This document shows, piece by piece, positions 51,225 to 60,420 of a DNA stretch of 64,000 nucleotides. The translations under genes were made by a program, and so were the position numbers. The first letter of the stretch is position 1. Each line of letters opens with the position of its first letter. This stretch comes from Rhodoferax sp. BAB1. GTDB lineage: Bacteria > Pseudomonadota > Gammaproteobacteria > Burkholderiales > Burkholderiaceae_C. The notes under the pieces were generated by a model. It saw nothing but the letters and a program-made list of their open reading frames with translations. It was not told the DNA's origin and searched no databases. The stretch covers positions 144,001-208,000 of the forward strand of contig NZ_CP054424.1 of the NCBI RefSeq assembly GCF_013334205.1, read 5' to 3'.

Positions 51225-51869
51225 TTACATCACACGCTTGACGTCCGTGAATTGGCCGTTGACCTTCAGCTTGATGGTGACCTCGCTGGACGTACGATTC
51301 CTCCAGAACCACCCATGGGATCCATTGAACGCTGCTTCCAGCGTGCCGCTGTCACTATCTACCGAGCGCCCTTTTTTGTAAGAGGTCGATCGCCCAAAGG
51401 TATCGCCGTGCATGTCGTAATTGACGAGGCCAGGAGATACCGTCCAGGCATATGCAACCTTGGCTCCCTTGGTCATCGTGAGCTTGAGTTCCGTGCCCTG
51501 GTTCGGTCGCAATGCGATGACTCGCTCCTCGGCGTTCCCCGAGATGATGGGTTCAGGCGCAGCCCTGACAGGCGATGCCGATGGAGCGGCCTTCGAAACA
51601 GCCACTGGTTCCGGTGCAACTGCCTTGCTTGCTGCTTGAACGTCTTTCAACGCATCTGCTTGGGCTTCCGCTGCGAGCTGCATCTTGATTGCACCCATTT
51701 TAGTCAGTCCCAGCACATTGCCGAAACCGGTCGGGTCATAGCCGTACTCAGCGGGCAGTACCACCGAAAACAGGATCACGACTGCGGCGACTGCAGCCAG
51801 GATGGTTGAGTTGACGAGCTGGGCAGACGAGGGGATCTCACTGCGGTTGGGGGTTTGGGCGTTAAACAT
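51225..51869 (-). CDS. Single-pass membrane-anchored protein of metal-resistance islands
   Basis: 214 aa. One transmembrane helix (about residues 22-40), then LPAEYGYDPTGFGNVLGLTK, an Ala/Pro/Lys linker, and a periplasmic beta domain (LRPNQGTELKLTMTKGAKVA, GDTFGRSTSYKKGR, FNGSHGWFWRNRT). Its neighbours are HupE and the cnr-like locus. It may anchor or support the transporter; function is unknown. It starts six bases after the HupE gene ends. Confidence 0.72.
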   Translation of the reverse strand: MFNAQTPNRSEIPSSAQLVNSTILAAVAAVVILFSVVLPAEYGYDPTGFGNVLGLTKMGAIKMQLAAEAQADALKDVQAASKAVAPEPVAVSKAAPSASPVRAAPEPIISGNAEERVIALRPNQGTELKLTMTKGAKVAYAWTVSPGLVNYDMHGDTFGRSTSYKKGRSVDSDSGTLEAAFNGSHGWFWRNRTSSEVTIKLKVNGQFTDVKRVM

Positions 51870-51875
51870 GGTGTA

Positions 51876-52610
51876 TCAATTCAGAAAAAGGCCGGCGGAT
51901 TGATAGCCGAAGAGGAGGAAGCCAGCGGCCATCAGGACGACGTTCGCTGAGTAGGCATGACGGAGGAAGGAGCGGCGCCTGCGCCAGTACCCCATCACAA
52001 TCAGGATGAGGGCTAGCGCCAGGAGTTGCCCGATTTCCACGCCCACGTTGAAAGCCAGTAGATTCGTAACTAGGCCATCCTGAGAGATGTTGTATTCCAG
52101 AATCTTTGTGGCTAGACCGAAGCCGTGGAAGAGTCCGAAGATGAGGGTTGCAGCTTTCGTGCTGGGCTGGAACCTGAACCATCGCTGGAATGCCCCCATG
52201 TTGTCGAGCGCTTTGTAGACCACCGATAGACCGATGATCGCGTCGATCAAGTAGCTGTTGGCTGCCATGCTGAAATAGACGCCGATCAGCATCGTGGTGG
52301 AGTGTCCCAATGCAAACAGGCTGACGTAGAGACCAACGTCCTTGAGCCGGTAGAGGAAGAAGATGACTCCGAATAGGAACAATAGGTGGTCATACCCCGT
52401 GATCATGTGCTTGGCACCAAGATAAACGAACGCGGGTATGTTCGAACCGCTAATCTCCTGGATGTAGCCTTTGTCACCTTCGGCCACGCCATGCGCCCAG
52501 GCTAAGGAACCCAAAAGACTCAGGAAGAGAAACGGGACAAGCCTGCGAGCTCGTTGCCATGCAGGATGGTGAAGGGAATGGCCGAGCACCCTTCCTAAGA
52601 AAGAAAGCAT
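51876..52610 (-). CDS. HupE/UreJ family membrane protein (nickel/cobalt uptake type)
   Basis: 244 aa. A signal-like first helix ends near AHGVAEGDKG. Then come six to seven helices with the family motif GYDHLLFLFGVIFFL, FALGHSTTMLI, and FGLFHGFGLATKIL, whose His/Asp are thought to bind nickel. HupE/UreJ proteins import nickel or cobalt; next to an efflux system this one may balance metal levels. GGAG precedes ATG 52610. Confidence 0.83.
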   Translation of the reverse strand: MLSFLGRVLGHSLHHPAWQRARRLVPFLFLSLLGSLAWAHGVAEGDKGYIQEISGSNIPAFVYLGAKHMITGYDHLLFLFGVIFFLYRLKDVGLYVSLFALGHSTTMLIGVYFSMAANSYLIDAIIGLSVVYKALDNMGAFQRWFRFQPSTKAATLIFGLFHGFGLATKILEYNISQDGLVTNLLAFNVGVEIGQLLALALILIVMGYWRRRRSFLRHAYSANVVLMAAGFLLFGYQSAGLFLN

Positions 52611-52667
52611 TTAAATCTCCTAGATGAATACATTGGTACGCCCCAAAGTGGGACGCATCAGTTCGGA

Positions 52668-53057
52668 CTAGGAGAGGTGCTTGGGAGGCCGTTCGAGAAC
52701 GCCGATGCCATTGCTGCGTAGGGCCGACGAAACGTTGTCCACCCAGGTGCCTGGCAAAGCAGGGGGAGTCGTCAGCGCTACCGAGATGATCGGCGCTGGG
52801 GTGTCATGCCGGTGATCAGCAGGATCATGCCCGTGGACGTGCTGTGCCGTTTCCTCGACAGCGCTGCTGTCGTGATGCACATGGTCGATCGCCGCCGAGC
52901 CTTGGTCAAGCGGACCATGTCGAAGCATCAACGCTTCTTGCTGACTGATCGGATCGTGTGAACGCGAGACCAAGCTGAGCGTGGTCAGCAGCTGCAGCAC
53001 GATAGCGAGCAGCGTGACGGTCCAGAACTTGAAACGCGGGGAGAAATACATGGACAT
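52668..53057 (-). CDS. Small exported/anchored His-containing protein
   Basis: 129 aa from ATG 53057. One N-terminal hydrophobic helix (VTLLAIVLQLLTTLSLVS) leads to a periplasmic stretch with DHVHHDSS and HVHGHDPADHRHD, a clear metal-binding run, and the end VLERPPKHLS, seen in unnamed proteins near metal exporters. No ribosome site is obvious. It is transcribed toward HupE, 57 bp away. Confidence 0.62.
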   Translation of the reverse strand: MSMYFSPRFKFWTVTLLAIVLQLLTTLSLVSRSHDPISQQEALMLRHGPLDQGSAAIDHVHHDSSAVEETAQHVHGHDPADHRHDTPAPIISVALTTPPALPGTWVDNVSSALRSNGIGVLERPPKHLS

Positions 53058-53344
53058 GGGCAGCGCTGGAGTAAGCGTGCGGGCAAGATGCCGGGATGAT
53101 ATCAGCACGGTGATGCCTCGATAGGTTGCGTGACAGAAACCGCCGTCCAAATCGGGCATACTGGATTGCACATCTGGCCAAACCGAGATGCCCAGGATGC
53201 CCCAAGGGCTACCAGCCCAAAGTGGACGATTGTCGCGCGCTATTCGGCTTGTCAACAATCCGAGCTTCGGTCAAACTAAAAAAATATGTTCTGAACGAGG
53301 GGGGCGAGCTTCGGGCCACGTATACAGGGTAATAAGGAGTAGCC

Positions 53345-53638
53345 ATGACAGACGATGTAGACAAATGGCTGGCGAATGCTAAAGCCGTGACGGCTACTGG
53401 TGCGCAGCACGCTGATGTGAGAAGCATCCACCGCAAGCTTGATGCGGATGGGTTGGGCTCTGTCCTGGCTCTGAGCCGACGGGATATGCGCCTGATTGTG
53501 GCCTGTGCGGTGATTTCCGCGGTCGTGACGATCTGGGCCTCAACGCAATTTGCAGGCAAGACCCCCCGCCCGGCCAGCGCCACCTGGATTGCCAATCCAT
53601 CTCCTATCTCCCCTTTCGGCCTTCTGGTGGGTGGCTGA
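53345..53638 (+). CDS. cnrY: CnrY/NccY-like anti-sigma factor
   Basis: 97 aa with AAGGAG five bases before ATG 53345. The cytoplasmic N-terminal part (DDVDKWLANAKAVT, VRSIHRKLDADGLGS) should hold the sigma factor, followed by one transmembrane helix (LIVACAVISAVVTIWAS). In Cupriavidus CnrY binds CnrH until CnrX senses nickel or cobalt. Gene order YXH is kept here, with a one-base overlap to cnrX. Confidence 0.82.
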   Translation: MTDDVDKWLANAKAVTATGAQHADVRSIHRKLDADGLGSVLALSRRDMRLIVACAVISAVVTIWASTQFAGKTPRPASATWIANPSPISPFGLLVGG

Positions 53639-54081
53639 TGCGTAACAGATCCAGAAAGCTGATCCTGGCGGCGCTTGCAGGCGTGTGCGTCGGTCTCCTG
53701 GTGTTTGCCGGTATCGTCGTCGGCCGTAACACCATTCCCGAGCACGAGACCGACCTGCATGAAATGCTGCACAAAGCTGTGCCGCTGGACGACAACGAAA
53801 AGGCCGTGCTAGAAGCCAAGGAACGGGCCTTCATGGCACGGCGTGGGGAGATTGAAGCGCACCTGAGAGTCGCCAATGCGGAGCTGGCTGATGCAATCGC
53901 GAAAACCCCACAGTGGTCGCCGGGAGTGGAGAGCGCCATGCGGCAGGTCGAGGCCGCCGCCGCCCGCCTGCAGCGCGAAACGCTGATCCACGTTTTTGAA
54001 ATGCGCGCCGGCCTCAGGCCCGAGCATCGATCCGCCTATGACGAAGTTTTGCTCGAATCATTGCGGCGTGGAGCACCGTGA
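53638..54081 (+). CDS. cnrX: CnrX-like nickel/cobalt sensor
   Basis: 147 aa. One N-terminal transmembrane helix (LILAALAGVCVGLLVFAGIV) and a periplasmic all-helical domain. The metal ligands of CnrX (His42, His46, Glu63, His119, Met123) correspond to His41, His45, Glu62, His118 and Met122 here, in DLHEMLHKAV, AKERAF and LIHVFEMRAG. Keeping all five argues for true Ni/Co sensing. The end overlaps the cnrH start (GTGA). Confidence 0.9.
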   Translation: MRNRSRKLILAALAGVCVGLLVFAGIVVGRNTIPEHETDLHEMLHKAVPLDDNEKAVLEAKERAFMARRGEIEAHLRVANAELADAIAKTPQWSPGVESAMRQVEAAAARLQRETLIHVFEMRAGLRPEHRSAYDEVLLESLRRGAP

Positions 54082-54653
54082 TTGATGAATCGGACGCGGT
54101 CCTGGTCATCCAGGCTCGCCGGGGGGAGCGCGCGGCTTTTGACGCGCTGGTCCGCCGACACTGGGCATCGGTAAGGCAGGCTGCTCGAAGCTTCGGAATT
54201 CCTGAAACCGACGTGGACGATATCGTCCAAGATTCCTTTATCGCTGCCTGGAAGGCGCTGGACGACTACGACCCTACCCGTCCATTTCGAGGCTGGCTGT
54301 TTGGTATAGCACTCAACAAGATGCGCGACCTCCTGCGCTTTCGCAAGGTCCGGCAGTTTCTGTTCGGCGCCTCGGACATCTCCGATGATGAGGCAGCCGG
54401 TGTACCGTTTGACGGCCCCGGCCCCGACAAACTCGCCGCGGACCGCCAGGAGCTCAAACGCGTCACCCAAACCCTGGACCGGCTCGATCGGCCCCTGCGC
54501 GATGTGCTCGTTCTGACCGGCCTGGTCGGGATGTCTCAGTCCGAAGCGGCCGAAGCCCTGGGGGTGTCACTCAAAACGGTGGAAGGGCGCGTTATCCGTG
54601 CCCGCAAGCGCTTGAAGGCAATTCTTCAGCAAGGGCACGCCATCCAAAAATAA
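54078..54653 (+). CDS. cnrH: CnrH-like ECF sigma factor
   Basis: 191 aa, start GTG 54078 with GGAG upstream. Region 2 (VQDSFIAAWKALDDYDPTRP, FRGWLFGIALNKMRDLLRFR) and region 4 (LVGMSQSEAAEALGVSLKTV, GRVIRARKRLKAIL) are complete. CnrH drives transcription of the cnr regulators and efflux genes when CnrYX releases it. A 57-bp gap then leads to cnrC. Confidence 0.93.
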   Translation: MIDESDAVLVIQARRGERAAFDALVRRHWASVRQAARSFGIPETDVDDIVQDSFIAAWKALDDYDPTRPFRGWLFGIALNKMRDLLRFRKVRQFLFGASDISDDEAAGVPFDGPGPDKLAADRQELKRVTQTLDRLDRPLRDVLVLTGLVGMSQSEAAEALGVSLKTVEGRVIRARKRLKAILQQGHAIQK

Positions 54654-54710
54654 TAACCATTGTTGAGGGGTGGATTGATTCTGCCACGTAGTTGGTAGTG
54701 AGGGTGCTCT

Positions 54711-55991
54711 TTGCGCCCCCTATCAAGTCAGGAGTCAGCCATCGTTTCCGAAAAATTCCTCCCCAGAGGGCGGCTAGGCCTTCTTGCGCTTCTATGCGTC
54801 CCTGCCCTGGGCATTGCACAAGAGGCACCACCCTTCCCGATACTGCTGCAACAGGCCATCACCACTGCTCCGATCCAACTGGAGCAAAGCGCGAATATCG
54901 CAGCACTGCGTTCGGACGCGGCCCAGGCGCGTGCTTGGATGAACCCGCGCATCGACGCCATCGCCGAGAACCTCTCCGCGCCGTCGCCGGACGGAACCAG
55001 CCAACGCCAGAACACGTACTCAGTCAGCCAGCCCTTGGAGCTGTTCGGCAAGCGTCAGGCGCGTCTCGATATGGCCGACCGCAATCTGGACCTAGCCACG
55101 ATGCGTGGCCGCCAGGTTCGGGTGGTCTTCGCGGCCGAGCTGGCCGAAGCCTATGCCATCGCGGAAGCCGGGCTGTTGCGCAGCGTGCTGGCCTCGGAAG
55201 AACTGCAGCGCGCCAATGATGACCTGCGCGCCACGGTCGCACTGGTGAATGCCGGCAGGGAAGCCAATTTGCGTGCGGCACAGGCTCGTGCGAGTGTCGC
55301 CTCTGCCCTGGCCGCCGAACGCGCAGCCAGGGCAGACGCAGCGCAGGCCTTGGAGGCGCTGACCGCACTGTCTGGATCGCAAATCACTTTCACAGGCCTG
55401 GGAGGTACTCTGCTCGACGCACCGAGGACACCTTCGCAGAGTAACGCCACGGATGAGAGTCCGGCAGTGCTGGCCGCCCGGGCCGAGCGTGACGCGTTGC
55501 GCGCCCAAGTGGAGGTGGAGCGCAAGCGCACGCTGCCCGAGGTCAGCGTGATGGCTGGCACTCGCCGCTACGGCTTCTCCGATGCCACCGGCTACCAACT
55601 CGGCCTGAGTTTCAGTGTCCCGCTGTTCGACCGCAACACCCATGGGATCGATGCGTCCGAGCAAAGAGTCACCGCGGCCGAAGCCCGCCTGGATAACGCA
55701 AGGCTGCTGGCGCAGGCCCAGCGTCGCAGCGCGATCGTACAGGTCGAGGCTGCCGATCTCCGGCTGGCAGCCGCAAACGAAGGCCTGAATGCCGCCATGG
55801 AGGCCTATCGCCTGGGTCGTATCGGTTACGAGGCGGGTCGCACTTCGCTCGTCGAGCTCCTCGCGACCCGCCGCTCCCTGTCTGACGCCAATCTCGTGAC
55901 GATTGAAGCCCGACTCGCGCGTGTCCGCGCTATTGCCCTGCTCGCACAGTCGGAGGGCCGACTTGCTTTCTCTGGAGAACAAACAAAATGA
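54711..55991 (+). CDS. cnrC: CnrC-like outer membrane factor (TolC family)
   Basis: About 417-426 aa. A signal peptide (LGLLALLCVPALGIAQ) leads to a TolC-type coiled domain (LPEVSVMAGTRRYGFSD, LGLSFSVPLFDRNTHGI). It should form the outer duct of the Ni/Co pump. The start is unclear: AGGAG at 54730-54734 points to ATC at 54741, not ATG, while the only usual start codon in frame is TTG 54711 with a weak site. The end overlaps cnrB by ATGA. Confidence 0.87.
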   Translation: MRPLSSQESAIVSEKFLPRGRLGLLALLCVPALGIAQEAPPFPILLQQAITTAPIQLEQSANIAALRSDAAQARAWMNPRIDAIAENLSAPSPDGTSQRQNTYSVSQPLELFGKRQARLDMADRNLDLATMRGRQVRVVFAAELAEAYAIAEAGLLRSVLASEELQRANDDLRATVALVNAGREANLRAAQARASVASALAAERAARADAAQALEALTALSGSQITFTGLGGTLLDAPRTPSQSNATDESPAVLAARAERDALRAQVEVERKRTLPEVSVMAGTRRYGFSDATGYQLGLSFSVPLFDRNTHGIDASEQRVTAAEARLDNARLLAQAQRRSAIVQVEAADLRLAAANEGLNAAMEAYRLGRIGYEAGRTSLVELLATRRSLSDANLVTIEARLARVRAIALLAQSEGRLAFSGEQTK

Positions 55992-57166
55992 ACGAACTTC
56001 GCAAGTCTCCGGCCTGGTTGCCGATCGCCGGAACAGCCGTGTTTGCCGCAGTCATCGGTTTCGGTGCGGCCAAGCTGTTGGCTCCCAAAGCTCCCCCTGC
56101 CGCGCAAGCAGAACAAGGGGAATCGAATCCCGCCGAGGCAACTGCCGGGGACCAGATCGTAAAGATCCCGGCCCAGTACTTGGCTGCTGCCCAGATTTCG
56201 GTGGAAGCGCTGCGCTCGGGCAGAGTGGCCTCAGAAGTGCTTGCCCCTGCAACGGTGGTAGCACCTCCCGGTAGCGAGGCCGTTATCGTGGCTCGAGCCG
56301 CCGGCATTCTGACAAAGATCGAAAAGCGGATTGGCGATACCGTGCGCGCGGGCGAGGTGCTGGCTGTCGTCGAGAGCATGCAGGCCGCCGCCATGGTGTC
56401 CGATATGCAGGTGGCGGAAACCCGTGCCGACGCTGCACGGCGCACCTTCGAGCGCGAGAAGAAGCTTTTCGAGGAAGGCATCACACCGCGGCAGGACATG
56501 GAAGCAGCCGAAGCCACACTGAATGTGACCAATGCTGAAGCTCGGCGTGCGATCAGTGTGGCGCGGGCAGCGCGCGTGACTGACGGTGGTCAAGCCATCA
56601 CCGTCGTCAGCCCGATCACGGGACGGATCACTGCCCAGCGCAGTGTGCTGGGCACGAGTGTGACGCCTGATGCCGAGCTGTTCCGTGTGGTCGATACGAA
56701 TTCCGTGCAGGTGGAAGCCTCCGTTACCGCCGCCGATACCCGCCGCATCGCAACCGGCGATCAGGCCACCATCATTTTCCGCTCCAGTGTCACTATCAAC
56801 GCCCGTGTACGTTCCGTGACGCCCACGGTAACCGGTGATGCCCGCGCTGCGACCGTCTTGCTCGTGCCGGAAGGCCGCAGCAAGGAGCTTGTCATTGGTG
56901 AAGGCGTGCAGGTACGCCTGCATACGAGCGCGCAGGGCAGTGATGGCTTCATGGTTCCGGAAGATGCTATCCAGCGCATCGCCGGCCGCGACGCCATATT
57001 CGTACAGACCGCCGAGGGCTTCACGATCGTTCCCGTGTTGGTTGGTGTACGGAGCAATGGTGTTGCACAGATCATCTCCGGCGTCAAGGGTGACGAGCTG
57101 GTCGCCACGCGCAACGCTTTCTTGCTAAAGGCCGAGATGATCAAGCTCGGGGGAGACAAGGAATGA
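55988..57166 (+). CDS. cnrB: CnrB-like RND periplasmic adaptor
   Basis: 392 aa membrane-fusion protein. One N-terminal helix (LPIAGTAVFAAVIGFGAA), then the lipoyl-type barrel (AGILTKIEKRIGDTVRAGEV), a coiled hairpin (RTFEREKKLFEEGITPRQDM) and the beta-barrel (VVSPITGRITAQRSVLGT, VVDTNSVQVEASVTAAD). It links CnrA to CnrC. Overlaps at both ends (ATGA) couple it with its partners. Confidence 0.93.
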   Translation: MNELRKSPAWLPIAGTAVFAAVIGFGAAKLLAPKAPPAAQAEQGESNPAEATAGDQIVKIPAQYLAAAQISVEALRSGRVASEVLAPATVVAPPGSEAVIVARAAGILTKIEKRIGDTVRAGEVLAVVESMQAAAMVSDMQVAETRADAARRTFEREKKLFEEGITPRQDMEAAEATLNVTNAEARRAISVARAARVTDGGQAITVVSPITGRITAQRSVLGTSVTPDAELFRVVDTNSVQVEASVTAADTRRIATGDQATIIFRSSVTINARVRSVTPTVTGDARAATVLLVPEGRSKELVIGEGVQVRLHTSAQGSDGFMVPEDAIQRIAGRDAIFVQTAEGFTIVPVLVGVRSNGVAQIISGVKGDELVATRNAFLLKAEMIKLGGDKE

Positions 57167-60100
57167 TCGGCGATCTGATTCGATTTTCCGTCCGACAGCG
57201 TTGGTTGATCCTGTTCCTCACGCTGGTGGTCGCCAGTTTTGGTGCCTGGCACCTGTATCTGTTGCCTATCGACGTTACCCCGGACATCACGAACAAGCAG
57301 GTGCAGATCAACACCGTGTCTGCCACCCTGTCACCGGTCGAGATCGAGAAGCGGGTCACCTACCCCATTGAAACAGCCATGGCAGGCCTCAATGGCGTAG
57401 AGAACATTCGCTCCTTGTCCCGCAACGGTTTCAGCCAGGTCACCGTCATTTTTAAGGACAGCGCGGATCTCTACTTCATGCGCCAGCAGGTGAGCGAGCG
57501 CCTGGCTCAGGCGATGTCCGGCCTGCCTGAAGGCACTCAGCCGCGCCTGGGGCCGGTCTCGACGGGTCTGGGCGAGGTCGTCCACTACAGCGTCGAATTC
57601 AAGTACCCGGAGGGCAAAGGCGCCAAGATCGAGGACGGGAAACCCGGGTGGCAAAGCGACGGGAGTTTCCTGACCGAAGAAGGTGATCGTCTGAAAGACC
57701 AGATATCGAAGGCCGCCTACCTGCGCACGGTCCAGGACTGGATCATCCGTCCGCAGCTGCGCATCACCCCGGGGCTTGCCGATGTCGATTCGCTTGGTGG
57801 CTATGTCAAGGAGTATGTGATCGAGCCTGATGCGGCCAAACTGGCCGCACTGGGGATTTCTTATGCCGAACTTGGCACCGCGCTCGAGGACGCAAACGTC
57901 TCGGTCGGTGCCAACTTCATCCGCCGCTCGGGCGAGTCCTACCTGGTGCGTGCGGACGCTCGTATCCGTACGGTCGACGAGATCGCGAATGCGGTCGTCA
58001 CGCAGCGCAAGGGCGTGTCGATCACGGTTTCCCAGGTCGCAAAAGTGACCATTGGCGGCGAGCTTCGCTCCGGTGCTGCCAGCCGCGATGGATATGAAAC
58101 GGTCGTCGGAAGCGCCCTGATGCTCGTGGGTGCTAACAGCCGCACGGTCGCCAGCGCCGTGGTTGAACGACTGGAGGAGATCAAGAAGACGCTGCCGGCC
58201 GGCGTTGCGATCGTTCCGACGCTGGATCGCTCCCAGCTCGTCGTTGCCACCATCAAGACCGTCGCCAAGAATCTTTCCGAAGGCGCCATCTTGGTAGTCA
58301 TCATCCTGTTCGCGATGCTCGGGAACTGGCGTGCCGCATTGATTGCAGCCCTGGTCATTCCCCTGTCGCTGCTGATCAGCGCCATCGGGATGAATGGCCT
58401 GAAGATATCCGGGAACTTGATGAGCCTGGGGGCGTTGGACTTCGGCCTCATCATCGACGGTGCGGTCATCATCGTGGAGAACGCGGTGCGACGACTGGCG
58501 GAACGGCAGCATCTTCTGCAGCGAGGCCTAACGCTTGGTGAGCGGCTGGAAGAGGTCACGGCCTCCTCCAAGGAAATGCTGGGTCCGACCGTCTTTGGGC
58601 AGATCGTAATTTTTCTCGTCTTCCTGCCGAGCCTGGCATTCCAGGGGGTCGAAGGCAAGATGTTCTCGCCGATGGCCATCACGCTCATGCTGGCTCTGGC
58701 CGCTGCGTTCGTCCTGTCCCTGACGTTTGTGCCGGCCATGATCGCCGTGCTGCTACGCAATCGCTTCGACGAGAAGGAAGTGCGCGTCATCGCTTTGACC
58801 AAGCAGCGCTACCTGCCGTGGCTGCACAAGGCGGTGGAGCAACCTCAACCGTTCATCGCTGCGGCGCTGGGCGTTCTGGTGGTGGCCGGCGTGACCTTCT
58901 CGTTCGTCGGCAAGGAGTTTATGCCCACCCTCGATGAGCAGAACCTGAACCTGTCCTCGGTCCGGATCCCGTCGACCTCGATTGACCAGTCGCACGCCCT
59001 GGACCTCCAAATCGAGCGAGCTGTCCTCACGTTGCCCGAAGTCAAGACTGTCTACTCGAAGGCCGGTACCGCCAGTCTGGCGGCCGATCCGATGCCGCCC
59101 AATGCCTCGGACAACTACATCATCCTGAAGCCGAAGGATGAGTGGCCCGAGGGCATCACCACCAAAGAGCAGGTCATCGAGCGCATTCGTGAGAAGACTG
59201 CGCCCGTGGTCGGCAACAACTACGATGTGACACAGCCGATCGAGATGCGATTCAACGAACTCATCGGCGGGGTCCGCAGCGACGTGGCAGTCAAGATCTA
59301 CGGCGAAAACCTGGAGCAGTTGGTCGAAAGCGCCCAGAAGGTCGCGAACGTGCTGCGCAAGGTGCCTGGCGCCGCGGACGTGCGTTTTGCCCAGACAGCA
59401 GGCTTCCCGACTTTCGACATCGTGCTGGACCGCGCCGCCATTGCCCGCTACGGCCTGACAGTGCGCGAAGTAGCCGACACGATCTCCATGGCGCTCGCCG
59501 GTCGTCAGTCCGGACAGGTGTTCGAAGGGGATCGCCGTTTCGATGTAGTCGTGCGATTGCCGAACGAACAGCGCAACAACCTGGACCTGCTCGGTGCTCT
59601 GCCGGTGATGCTGCCGACTCAGGATGGGAAACCCCGTCTGTCGGTCCCGCTGCGCCAACTGGTGGAGTTCCGGTTCACGGAGGGCCTCTTCGAAGTCAGC
59701 CGCGACAACGGCAAGCGCCGGATCTATGTGGAAGCCAACGTGCAAGGTCGCGATCTTGGCGGCTTTGTGGCGGACGCTGCAGCCCTCATCGAGCAAGAGG
59801 TCAAGCTGCCTTCGGGCTCGTGGATTGAATGGGGCGGCCAGTTCCAGAACTTGCAGGCAGCAGCTGCACGTCTTTCTATCATCATCCCCGCCTGCTTCGT
59901 GCTCATCACAGCGGTCCTCTTCATTGCCATCGGCAATGCGGCCCTGACCCTGACTGTCCTCTCGGCGATTCCGCTGGCTCTGGCGGGTGGTGTTTTCGCT
60001 CTTGCCCTACGCGGCATACCGTTCTCCATCTCGGCGGTTGTCGGCTTCATTGCGGTCTCGGGCGTCGCCGTGCTGAACGGCCTCGTGCTGATCTCCGCGA

Positions 60101-60366
60101 TCCGAAAACGCCTCGAGTCCGGTGCCTTGATAAATCAAGCCATCGTTGAAGGCGCCATGGAGCGTGTCCGCCCGGTTCTGATGACTGCGCTCGTCGCATC
60201 GCTGGGATTTGTGCCCATGGCCATCGGCTCCGGCACAGGTGCCGAGGTGCAAAGACCGTTGGCAACGGTAGTGATCGGCGGCTTGGTCACGGCAACCATA
60301 CTCACGCTCTTCGTTCTGCCGGCACTGTGCGGAATCGTCCTGCGCATAGCGAGAAGAAGAAGCTGA
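57163..60366 (+). CDS. cnrA: CnrA/NccA-like HME-RND heavy-metal efflux pump
   Basis: 1067 aa, the usual length. Twelve transmembrane helices and two large periplasmic loops are seen. TM4 carries DFGLIIDGAVIIVENAVRR with the proton-relay acids of heavy-metal RND pumps. The N-terminus (FSVRQRWLILFLTLVVASFG, DVTPDITNKQVQINT) and FNELIGGVRSDVAVKIYG are typical of the CzcA/CnrA/NccA group. Context points to nickel and cobalt. GGGGGAG precedes ATG 57163. Confidence 0.95.
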   Translation: MIGDLIRFSVRQRWLILFLTLVVASFGAWHLYLLPIDVTPDITNKQVQINTVSATLSPVEIEKRVTYPIETAMAGLNGVENIRSLSRNGFSQVTVIFKDSADLYFMRQQVSERLAQAMSGLPEGTQPRLGPVSTGLGEVVHYSVEFKYPEGKGAKIEDGKPGWQSDGSFLTEEGDRLKDQISKAAYLRTVQDWIIRPQLRITPGLADVDSLGGYVKEYVIEPDAAKLAALGISYAELGTALEDANVSVGANFIRRSGESYLVRADARIRTVDEIANAVVTQRKGVSITVSQVAKVTIGGELRSGAASRDGYETVVGSALMLVGANSRTVASAVVERLEEIKKTLPAGVAIVPTLDRSQLVVATIKTVAKNLSEGAILVVIILFAMLGNWRAALIAALVIPLSLLISAIGMNGLKISGNLMSLGALDFGLIIDGAVIIVENAVRRLAERQHLLQRGLTLGERLEEVTASSKEMLGPTVFGQIVIFLVFLPSLAFQGVEGKMFSPMAITLMLALAAAFVLSLTFVPAMIAVLLRNRFDEKEVRVIALTKQRYLPWLHKAVEQPQPFIAAALGVLVVAGVTFSFVGKEFMPTLDEQNLNLSSVRIPSTSIDQSHALDLQIERAVLTLPEVKTVYSKAGTASLAADPMPPNASDNYIILKPKDEWPEGITTKEQVIERIREKTAPVVGNNYDVTQPIEMRFNELIGGVRSDVAVKIYGENLEQLVESAQKVANVLRKVPGAADVRFAQTAGFPTFDIVLDRAAIARYGLTVREVADTISMALAGRQSGQVFEGDRRFDVVVRLPNEQRNNLDLLGALPVMLPTQDGKPRLSVPLRQLVEFRFTEGLFEVSRDNGKRRIYVEANVQGRDLGGFVADAAALIEQEVKLPSGSWIEWGGQFQNLQAAAARLSIIIPACFVLITAVLFIAIGNAALTLTVLSAIPLALAGGVFALALRGIPFSISAVVGFIAVSGVAVLNGLVLISAIRKRLESGALINQAIVEGAMERVRPVLMTALVASLGFVPMAIGSGTGAEVQRPLATVVIGGLVTATILTLFVLPALCGIVLRIARRRS

Positions 60367-60420
60367 CCTTACCTAGCGTGACGACGGTCTGAATGAGACG
60401 CTGCATCAAAGGGTTACTTC

